Shown here piece after piece: positions 1 to 5,127 of a stretch of DNA of 7,296 nt. Position 1 is the stretch's first letter. Each line of letters opens with the position of its first letter. The DNA is from G963674505 sp964575975 (GTDB taxonomy: Bacteria; Desulfobacterota; Desulfobacteria; Desulfobacterales; SKZT01). The notes under the pieces are model-generated. The model ran no database searches and was not told the DNA's origin. It saw only the letters and a program-made list of their open reading frames with translations. Position numbers and translations under genes: made by a program. Location: contig CAZNTU010000268.1 in assembly GCA_964575975.1 (NCBI GenBank), forward strand, positions 1 to 7,296, given 5' to 3'.

Positions 1-1411
1 GCAAAGAGGAGTAGGTTATGCTGTTGGTTGTATTGTCACGGTCTTCGTCGGTTATCAGGATGAGATTGCCGGCGCCCTCGGGTCTTAGGGGATAGCTATT
101 TACAACATGCTGCAACGCTTTCCACCCGTCCTCGGTTCCTCCGTACAACTCGAGATTGTTCGCGGCCTGGACAAACTCGGCCGCCGTGCCCATCTTGGCT
201 CCGCCGACCAGGATTTCCCGGGGATTATACTCGAAGCCTACCAACCCATAGAGATTTTCCGTGTCGGCCCCGACATTTTGATCCAGAAGCTCCTGTTCCA
301 ACCGTTCTACGAATTCCCCGATCCAATTGTGTTCCCCGGACATGGAACCGGACTCGTCAACCACCGCTACGATATCCGCGAATCCCGCGCCGGCGCCCGC
401 CGAACCGGCGGAAACGGCGCAAAACGGGTCCGGAGCATGAATGCCTTGGCCATATAGGGCCTGGGGCTGCCATGAGATTTCTCCCGTATTGGACGAAACG
501 ACCATGCCGGAGGGGGCCGCAGGCAAAGAAAAGACAGGAGGAGTATCGAGATTGGTCAGAATTTCCACCTTGTATAGATAATTTTCGTTGTTAGCGACCT
601 CCGTTAACGGTATCGACGTAATCGAGAGTTCGGGCGCCGTTATCTCCAGGGCGAAGGACTGACTGTCGCTTCCTCCTCTGCCGTCTTCGACCCGGACGGT
701 TATATCGCAAGTCCCGGAAACCGGCCGTTCCCATTGCAGCAGTCCCGTGCTTTCGTCTATTCCGACGCCTTCCGGCGCCGAAACAATGGAATAGGAAAGA
801 GCATCCCTGTCAGGATCGTTGGCTATTATAGCGTATTCGTAGCGGTTGCAGCTTGTCGCGGAAAGCGTCGGAAGAGAAACGATATAAGGATAGTTGTTGA
901 TCGCGTGAAGACCGCATTGGTTGTCGGAAGGAACCGAGGGGTACAGCCTGCCGTCGTCCACGGCCGGACGAGGCCGACTGTGGTTGACATTGACGGTGAC
1001 TTCTCCGCCGCATCGAGCGCCGTGTACATCCGTGGCGATATAGTCGATGTGGTAGACGCGGCCGTTCGACGTGCCCGACCGTTCCGACAGTACCGAAGCG
1101 CCGCTTTCGTTTATGCCGCTCGCGTCCCATTGCGTATTGCCGTCACCCGAATCGTTGACGGGTTCGTCCTGGAAAATGCACTGAACCTCTATGGAAAGCG
1201 GATCTCCGTCAGGATCGACGACCCCGCCTATTTCTATTTCCTCGAATTTGTGATTCGGCGGCCAGAGGGAGGCGGGATCGGCATAGGCGCCCGAACAGTC
1301 GGGCGCCCTGTTAGTGCCGTAATCGGCAAAAACCGTAACGGGAAGCAACGAGCACAAGAATACGAAGACGCCGAGCAAAAGACACAAACGACCATTCTGG
1401 GAAGATTTCAT
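1..1411 (-). CDS. Secreted vWA-domain protein with Ig-like (He_PIG) repeats, 3' end beyond window
   Basis: The frame is open for 470 codons from the ATG at 1411-1409 to the left edge, so the C-terminus is missing. Residues 1-29 are a signal peptide (basic start, hydrophobic core, VFA|D cleavage site), so the protein is exported. Residues about 35-145 form a domain with WPPNHK (50-55) and DPDGDP (66-71), a pattern I associate with secreted bacterial proteins. Two He_PIG/cadherin-like Ig repeats follow: about 194-258 (ANDPDRDALSY, then STGLLQW) and about 270-316 (NTGEISW). The vWA domain starts near 344 and shows a full MIDAS: D352-E-S354-G-S356, T426 in YGGTEDG and D455 in LILITDED, so metal-dependent ligand binding is expected. 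At least seven cysteines fit disulfides in an exported protein. An AGGA ribosome site lies nine bases before the ATG. The ligand is unknown; adhesion or a cell-surface role is inference. Confidence 0.88.
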   Translation of the reverse strand, partial: MKSSQNGRLCLLLGVFVFLCSLLPVTVFADYGTNRAPDCSGAYADPASLWPPNHKFEEIEIGGVVDPDGDPLSIEVQCIFQDEPVNDSGDGNTQWDASGINESGASVLSERSGTSNGRVYHIDYIATDVHGARCGGEVTVNVNHSRPRPAVDDGRLYPSVPSDNQCGLHAINNYPYIVSLPTLSATSCNRYEYAIIANDPDRDALSYSIVSAPEGVGIDESTGLLQWERPVSGTCDITVRVEDGRGGSDSQSFALEITAPELSITSIPLTEVANNENYLYKVEILTNLDTPPVFSLPAAPSGMVVSSNTGEISWQPQALYGQGIHAPDPFCAVSAGSAGAGAGFADIVAVVDESGSMSGEHNWIGEFVERLEQELLDQNVGADTENLYGLVGFEYNPREILVGGAKMGTAAEFVQAANNLELYGGTEDGWKALQHVVNSYPLRPEGAGNLILITDEDRDNTTNSITYSSL

Positions 1412-1426
1412 GTTTTTCAATCCTTT

Positions 1427-1513
1427 TTACTTCTGTTTTCGGAACCCTTCCTGCAAGCGACGAGAAGCTGTGAAAACTTGAAGGCGGTCGATCTTGATCG
1501 GATTATCAGCCAT
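1427..1513 (-). CDS. Possible 28-residue leader peptide ORF upstream of the vWA gene
   Basis: An ATG-to-TAA ORF encodes 28 residues beginning MADNPIKIDRL and ending FRKQK. It is basic and could form an amphipathic helix. It ends 15 bases before the vWA start, in the same direction, so it could be a leader peptide or a translationally linked small gene. The only upstream ribosome-site candidate is a GGA about eight bases before the ATG, which is weak. I recognise no family. ORFs this short arise easily by chance, so the call is tentative. Confidence 0.18.
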   Translation of the reverse strand: MADNPIKIDRLQVFTASRRLQEGFRKQK

Positions 1514-1578
1514 ATCGTATATCCATACAGCTTTCGGATGTACTAGGATGCGGCGGTAAAAAGGTATCGATTAGGCAG

Positions 1579-1602
1579 AAAAAAAAGCAGTATCAATTGC
1601 TT
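1579..1602 (-). terminator. Weak intrinsic terminator-like hairpin on the minus strand
   Basis: Read on the minus strand, AAGCA pairs with TGCTT (plus-strand arms 1598-1602 and 1585-1589) around an eight-base loop. A run of eight T residues follows, partly shared with the stem end (plus-strand A-run 1579-1586). The stem is only five pairs and AT-rich, so termination would be inefficient or conditional. It would end a transcript coming from the promoter at 1843-1871 and lies about 170 bases upstream of the vWA start, so it could serve as an attenuator. Confidence 0.4.
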
Positions 1603-1837
1603 ATTTCAACCACCTCCGCATCACGCGAATCGCCGGTCGGCCTTCGACCGGGAATCGGTCTTCGATCTGCATGGAACAGGGATTACTATTGGCAGCCCCC
1701 TTTCCAATTGTTTTTAGGAAAGGCAGCTTCCTTTGGTAGTGCATTCGATTTTACGAACATTAGGGCAAGTACTTTGGGCCGAAGACTTTTGCGCTCCGAT
1801 CGCGCTTGTCTTCGACTGTATGGCGGTCTCCTATCAT
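1579..1837 (-). ncRNA. Candidate structured small RNA or 5' leader upstream of the vWA gene
   Basis: On the minus strand a sigma-70-like promoter is followed by about 258 bases rich in hairpins and then a terminator-like hairpin. In transcript order the helices are: CGAAGAC/GTCTTCG (1808-1814 with 1780-1786) enclosing a GCGC/GCGC helix; TGTTCG/CGAATG (1754-1759 with 1742-1747, two wobble pairs); CCTTTCC/GGAAAGG (1717-1723 with 1699-1705); ATCG/CGAT (1663-1666 with 1654-1657); CCGGTCG/CGACCGG (1645-1651 with 1633-1639, five-base loop). No convincing protein ORF covers it on either strand. I do not recognise it as 6S RNA, SRP RNA, tmRNA, RNase P RNA or a known riboswitch. It could be an independent small RNA or an attenuating leader of the downstream vWA gene. 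Structures were read by eye without energy calculation. Confidence 0.3.
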
Positions 1838-1842
1838 GGGAC

Positions 1843-1871
1843 AAAATAAAAAATCAACCTTTTTTTTTCAA
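1843..1871 (-). promoter_or_regulatory. Sigma-70-like promoter on the minus strand
   Basis: On the minus strand, TTGAAA (1866-1871, five of six consensus bases) and TATTTT (1843-1848, four of six) are separated by exactly 17 bases. Transcription would begin near 1837 and run left toward the vWA gene. The region is A/T-tract rich, so a chance match is possible; the exact spacing and the structured DNA downstream argue for it. A 15-base inverted repeat, ATGTT/AACAT, lies just upstream at 1892-1906. Confidence 0.4.
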
Positions 1872-1891
1872 GAAAACGCGATACTTTTTTG

Positions 1892-1906
1892 ATGTTTTCG
1901 GAACAT
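1892..1906. repeat. Short inverted repeat, possible operator
   Basis: ATGTT and AACAT flank a five-base centre, giving a 15-base dyad about 20 bases upstream of the -35 element of the minus-strand promoter. Its size and place suit a regulator-binding site, but five-base arms are common by chance in AT-rich DNA. Confidence 0.2.
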
Positions 1907-1962
1907 ATTGATTACTTTGGAAAAATTGCGTTCCCGAGAAGAGGTCGGCGAAATTTTTTTTT

Positions 1963-1974
1963 CTGCCATGGCAG
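1963..1974. repeat. Perfect 12-base palindrome next to a nine-T tract
   Basis: CTGCCATGGCAG is a perfect 12-base palindrome directly following a plus-strand run of nine T (1954-1962). The T-tract precedes it on the plus strand and becomes an A-tract after it on the minus strand, so it is not an intrinsic terminator in either direction. A protein-binding site is possible. Confidence 0.25.
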
Positions 1975-2051
1975 GATACGACCGGGATGATGAAAATCGA
2001 CGTTTTTTCGGGGGCAATCCGTCAGTTCGGAGTTATTCCTGGCTTTGCAAA

Positions 2052-2182
2052 TAGCCGTTAGCTTTTAGCCGTTAGCTCTTAGCCTTTAGCTCTTAGCCTT
2101 TAGCTCTTAGCCGCCGCTCGCCGATTTTCCGGGGTATCCAACGGCCAACGGCTAAAAGCTGACGGCTAACGGCTAAAAGCTT
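2052..2182. repeat. Inverted array of TAGCYNY heptamer repeats
   Basis: Nine uninterrupted seven-base units (TAGCCGT, TAGCTTT, TAGCCGT, TAGCTCT, TAGCCTT, TAGCTCT, TAGCCTT, TAGCTCT, TAGCCGC) fill 2052-2114. After a 26-base spacer, six units in reverse complement (ACGGCCA, ACGGCTA, AAAGCTG, ACGGCTA, ACGGCTA, AAAGCTT) fill 2141-2182. Units 2052-2072 and the complement of 2148-2168 match at 20 of 21 positions, so the array can fold into a long hairpin or cruciform with a 75-base loop. I recall similar heptamer clusters in intergenic DNA of many environmental bacteria, where they give spurious proteins rich in repeated QLSA-type residues. It lies downstream of the HD gene. Function unknown. Confidence 0.85.
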
Positions 2183-2193
2183 GATCCCGACGC

Positions 2194-2237
2194 GCAAGAA
2201 GGCACAAAACCAGGATGAATTCCAGCCTCCTTCTTGC
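2194..2237. repeat. Stem-loop with a nine-base perfect stem beside the heptamer array
   Basis: GCAAGAAGG (2194-2202) pairs perfectly with CCTTCTTGC (2229-2237) around a 26-base loop, beginning 12 bases after the heptamer array ends. No T-run follows on either strand, so it is not a typical intrinsic terminator. It may belong to the same repeat element as the heptamers. The rest of the interval up to 2462 shows no gene or clear signal. Confidence 0.4.
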
Positions 2238-2462
2238 AACATATTTTCATCACCCCAGGATACGACGAACGACCATGTTTTCAGCTCTGGCAACCGAGAT
2301 CGAAGCCGATATTTCATTCCTAATTGGAAGCACGCCCAATCGTACAATCCGTTTTTATTCAAGAAAAAGTTCCTTTGAAAGTTGCTGCGTATCGAATCCA
2401 AATTCCTTCGCTGCCTCGACCATACCAATTCAACAGTCGCAACAGTTTTGCTGGGCCTGGTT

Positions 2463-3098
2463 CTATTCCACTCTGCGGCGCATCCGCAACATGGATACCG
2501 CCCGCTTCAGATTTAGCCGCGCCCGAACCCCGTACTTGCTTTCGAAATGCTCGGTGAAATAGATTCGCGACCGGTCCAGGAAACCGGATAGAATTCGGGA
2601 ACGACCCGCCGCGTATATCGTATCCGGTACCCGGACGTATTCCGCTCGAATGGCCGCTTCGTACGAATCGAACGTCTCCGGGGGCTGCCCGAGGATGGAG
2701 AGGTCGATATCGACCACGAGCGCGGCGTCCGGGGACGGGGGAGTCTCGTTGTGCCTCGTGGCGAGGATCAGGTCCCGGACCTCGACTTGAACGGCTTCGG
2801 GGCAGCCCGACCCGGCGAGAATCTCGAGCGCCAGCCGCGCGCTCTTTTCCTCGTTGTCCGAAGCCATAGGATCGTAGACCGCATCGTGGGTCCAGATCGC
2901 GAACTCCACCGAGTCGGGCCGTCGCGCCAAACCGGCGACGGCATCGAATTCGCGGAGACAATGCTCGATATGGCCCAGGCCGTGGTAATGGCGACGGGGT
3001 TGGCCGTACGCGGCGACGAGCTGTTCGAACGCGTCCTCGGCGGGCGGATTTCCGCACAATCTCGTTACAAGCGAACGCCATCTTCGACAGGATATCAT
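2463..3098 (-). CDS. Predicted HD-superfamily metal-dependent phosphohydrolase (COG4339-like)
   Basis: The 211-residue product matches the pattern I know for COG4339, cytoplasmic HD-domain proteins of unknown substrate and about this length. Visible metal-site residues are H37-Y-H39 and H43 (RRHYHGLGHI), the H71-D72 pair in AIWTHDAVYDP, H116 in ATRHNET and D130-I-D132 in VVDIDLSILG. Other family blocks are SDNEEKSA (80-87), IRAEY (150-154) and AGRSRIL (164-170). It probably hydrolyses a phosphate ester or nucleotide, but the substrate cannot be read from sequence. The ATG is preceded directly by an in-frame TGA and by a GGGGA ribosome site, which fixes the start. The gene stands alone, divergent from the response-regulator operon, with no clear terminator after it. 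A weak minus-strand promoter (TTGCAA at 3256-3261, TTTAAA at 3235-3240, 15-base spacer) is possible. Confidence 0.9.
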   Translation of the reverse strand: MISCRRWRSLVTRLCGNPPAEDAFEQLVAAYGQPRRHYHGLGHIEHCLREFDAVAGLARRPDSVEFAIWTHDAVYDPMASDNEEKSARLALEILAGSGCPEAVQVEVRDLILATRHNETPPSPDAALVVDIDLSILGQPPETFDSYEAAIRAEYVRVPDTIYAAGRSRILSGFLDRSRIYFTEHFESKYGVRARLNLKRAVSMLRMRRRVE

Positions 3099-3182
3099 TC
3101 AGTCCCCGCTTTCGCCCGGAAAAACGATGAACTCCGCCGGCACATGATCCGTCAGCCAAACCTTGTTTTCGGATCACCCTTT

Positions 3183-3218
3183 GAACCTCGGTTCTACGTT
3201 TTTCCCGAATTCGAATTC
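3183..3218. repeat. Palindromic sites in the divergent intergenic region
   Basis: GAACC/GGTTC with a two-base centre (3183-3194) is followed 12 bases later by the perfect palindrome GAATTCGAATTC (3207-3218). Both lie between the divergent HD and response-regulator genes, within the likely 5' leader of the HD gene. They could be operator sites, though no regulator is identified. Confidence 0.2.
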
Positions 3219-3287
3219 GTTCGACTCCGTTTCTTTTAAACCGTGCCTTTTTCAATTGCAATATTTTTAGTCGTATTTTATTCCCAA

Positions 3288-3317
3288 TTTGCATGCTTTC
3301 AAGTATCCGTTTATAAT
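3288..3317 (+). promoter_or_regulatory. Sigma-70-type promoter for the two-component operon
   Basis: A perfect -10 hexamer TATAAT (3312-3317) is preceded by TTTGCA (3288-3293, four of six consensus bases) with an 18-base spacer in an AT-rich stretch. Transcription should start near 3324, leaving a leader of about 55 bases before the preferred start codon at 3379. This would give housekeeping-type expression of the regulator and kinase, with control exerted by phosphorylation. No -24/-12 sigma-54 element is visible here. Confidence 0.65.
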
Positions 3318-3362
3318 GGCTTAATTTTTCATGGTTAACAATCGCCCGGAACGGAGCAATAC

Positions 3363-3367
3363 AAGGA
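3363..3367 (+). promoter_or_regulatory. Ribosome binding site that decides the regulator start
   Basis: AAGGA lies 11 bases before the ATG at 3379. The earlier in-frame ATG at 3331 has no purine-rich site before it and would be only about seven bases from the predicted transcription start. The downstream ATG is therefore preferred. Confidence 0.55.
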
Positions 3368-3378
3368 ACGAACTCGCA

Positions 3379-5124
3379 ATGAAGCCCGAGCATCTTATCG
3401 CAAAGCCGACCATTCTGATTGTGGACGACCAGCCGGAACATCTTAGCGCGCTATTCGCGGAGCTTCAGCTGAACGGATACAGCCTGCTGGTTTCCCGGAA
3501 CGGCGCCGAAGCCTTTAAAGTTCTGAGCCGCTTCCAGCCCGATATCATCCTGATGGACGTGAGACTTCCGGACACGGACGGGTTCGATGTCTGCCGGCGC
3601 CTGAAACGGGACGAAGCGCTGCGCAATATACCGGTCCTGTTTACAACCGGCGTCTCGGAACTGGACGGAAAGCTGGAAGGCTTTCGGGCCGGGGGCGCGG
3701 ATTATATCACCAAGCCGTTCCAACTGGAGGAAGTCCTTGCCCGGATCGGGACCCACCTGACCGTCCGGCGACTTCAACGGTCCCTCGAGGAGGAAAGAGA
3801 GCGGTTCAGAAGGTTGTCCGAGGCCACATTCGAAGGGATTCTGTTTCACGACCGGGGGCGCGTCGTAGAGGTCAACCGGTCGCTGGAGCGCATGTTCGGG
3901 TTTTCCCGCGAGGAAATGAGGAAACGCAACGTTTGCGACTTGTTTGCGCCGGAATATCGTTCGGTGGCGGACGAACTGGCGATTTCGGATGCGGAGCGGG
4001 TTTGCGAGGCTCGAGGCCGGCGAAAAGACGGGACCGAATTTCCGTTGGAGGTCCAGAACCGCCCGGTCCGCTATCGGGACCGGAGTCTCCAAGTGATCGC
4101 CCTGCGCGATATTTCATGGCGCAAGACCCTGGAACGGGAGACGCGGCAGTTGGCGTCGGAAAATATCGTTCTGAAAGCCTCACTAAGCGAACGGGATCGT
4201 CTGGGAGAACTGATCGGCAGAGGTCCGGCCATGCAAAAGGCGTACGAACGGCTGTTGAAAGCCGCCGTCACCGATGCGCCGGTAATCGTCTACGGCGAAA
4301 CCGGAACGGGCAAGGAACTCGCCGCCCGCACCATATGGCAGTTGAGCGAAAAATATGCCAAAGTCTTTGTCTCCGTGAATTGCGCCGCCGTTCAGGAACC
4401 GCTGTTCGAGTCGCAATTTTTCGGGTATCGAAAAGGGGCTTTTACCGGCGCGACGCGTGACGAATCCGGATTTTTCGATCAGGCGAAGGACGGAACGCTG
4501 TTCCTGGACGAGGTCGGCGAACTGGGTCCCGCCATGCAGGCCAAGCTTCTCCGGGTTTTGAACAACGGCGAATACACTCCTGTAGGCGCCACGAAACCGA
4601 GAATTGCCAATGTACGCATTATTGCCGCTTCGAACCAGCCGCTTCGAAACATGGTCGCAACCGGAAAGTTTCGCGAAGACCTGTTTCACCGGCTGCATGT
4701 CATCGCCATCGAAATGCCGCCGCTTCGGCGGCACATGGAAGACATTCCTCTCCTGGTCGACCATTTTCTCGGCGTTCTTGACCCGGAGGGCGCGACAAGG
4801 CGTAGAATTCCGGATGAAATCGTAGACCGGTTCAAGGAATACGACTGGCCCGGAAATGTTCGCGAACTGATCAACGAGGTCCGGCGCTATATCGCCATGG
4901 ACGAGGTGGAGCTGCATTCTCCCCATATACCCGAGTATTCGCCGGAGGGCGGGAGCGGGTCGTCGGCGGCGGGGCAGCCGTTGAATGAAAAGGTGATGGC
5001 CTTCGAACGTCAAATCATTGCCGATGTTTTGTCCGGCGTGGACGGCAATCGCGTCAAGGCATCCGAGCGGCTCCAGGTTCCTTTGCCCACTCTGTATCGA
5101 AAAATCCAGAAATACGGGTTGTAG
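3379..5124 (+). CDS. Sigma-54-dependent response regulator, REC-PAS-AAA+-Fis HTH
   Basis: The 581-residue cytoplasmic protein activates sigma-54 RNA polymerase by ATP-driven promoter opening. The receiver domain (about 11-133) has acidic D16-D17, phospho-acceptor D60 (ILMDVRLPD), T89 and K112 (TKPF), all intact. A short coiled linker leads to a PAS domain (about 145-247), ending in the usual ALRDIS stretch. The AAA+ domain (about 278-500) has Walker A GETGTGKE (306-313), the sigma-54 contact loop GAFTGA (353-358), Walker B TLFLDE (373-378), likely arginine fingers R432 and R438 in FREDLFHRL, and sensor II WPGNVREL with R495. A Fis-type helix-turn-helix closes the protein (about 546-581, ending TLYRKIQKYGL). 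It starts at ATG 3379 (AAGGA before it); an in-frame ATG at 3331 would add 16 residues upstream of the REC domain. The PAS domain between REC and AAA+ suggests a second input, perhaps a small ligand or cofactor. The kinase gene follows after three bases and is the likely partner. Confidence 0.95.
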   Translation: MKPEHLIAKPTILIVDDQPEHLSALFAELQLNGYSLLVSRNGAEAFKVLSRFQPDIILMDVRLPDTDGFDVCRRLKRDEALRNIPVLFTTGVSELDGKLEGFRAGGADYITKPFQLEEVLARIGTHLTVRRLQRSLEEERERFRRLSEATFEGILFHDRGRVVEVNRSLERMFGFSREEMRKRNVCDLFAPEYRSVADELAISDAERVCEARGRRKDGTEFPLEVQNRPVRYRDRSLQVIALRDISWRKTLERETRQLASENIVLKASLSERDRLGELIGRGPAMQKAYERLLKAAVTDAPVIVYGETGTGKELAARTIWQLSEKYAKVFVSVNCAAVQEPLFESQFFGYRKGAFTGATRDESGFFDQAKDGTLFLDEVGELGPAMQAKLLRVLNNGEYTPVGATKPRIANVRIIAASNQPLRNMVATGKFREDLFHRLHVIAIEMPPLRRHMEDIPLLVDHFLGVLDPEGATRRRIPDEIVDRFKEYDWPGNVRELINEVRRYIAMDEVELHSPHIPEYSPEGGSGSSAAGQPLNEKVMAFERQIIADVLSGVDGNRVKASERLQVPLPTLYRKIQKYGL

Positions 5125-5127
5125 CCG

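Noticed and set aside
734..1546. 270-codon plus-strand ORF
   Set aside because: It is antisense to the vWA gene, whose minus-strand frame carries a signal peptide, domain motifs and a full MIDAS. The plus-strand product is arginine/valine-rich with no recognisable domain.
1579..1837. Known riboswitch, for example cyclic-di-GMP GEMM, or 6S/SRP/tmRNA
   Set aside because: A GCGCAAAAG...GGCCCAAA stretch faintly recalls GEMM, but the tetraloop receptor and the rest of the core are missing. No diagnostic motifs of 6S, SRP, tmRNA or RNase P RNA were seen.
1597..1911. 104-codon plus-strand ORF in the intergenic region
   Set aside because: No ribosome site, no recognisable domain, and a tail (KNQPFFFKK) made from an A/T tract. 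The same DNA is better explained by minus-strand structure.
2052..2182. CRISPR array
   Set aside because: Units are seven bases without spacers, and no cas gene is nearby.
1972..2266. Direct repeat CAGGATACGAC at 1972-1982 and 2256-2266
   Set aside because: An 11-base match is expected by chance several times in a window of this size, and flanks do not match.
2093..2428. 111-codon minus-strand ORF running into the heptamer array
   Set aside because: Its C-terminal LLAVSRQLLAVG residues are simply translated heptamer repeats; such ORFs are a known annotation artefact.
3240..3260. Sigma-54 promoter (GGCACG on the minus strand)
   Set aside because: The -24-like GGCACG has no TTGC at the required distance. 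Other GG/GC pairs near 1691 and in the vWA leader also failed on spacing or sequence.
3331..3378. N-terminal extension of the response regulator from ATG 3331
   Set aside because: No ribosome site before it and it lies too close to the predicted transcription start; the REC domain begins only after the second ATG.
2359..3441. 360-codon minus-strand ORF overlapping the HD gene in another frame
   Set aside because: The product is an arginine/proline-rich low-complexity shadow; the alternative frame at 2463-3098 has all HD-family residues.
4183..5013. 276-codon minus-strand ORF
   Set aside because: Antisense to the AAA+ domain of the response regulator, with no family features.
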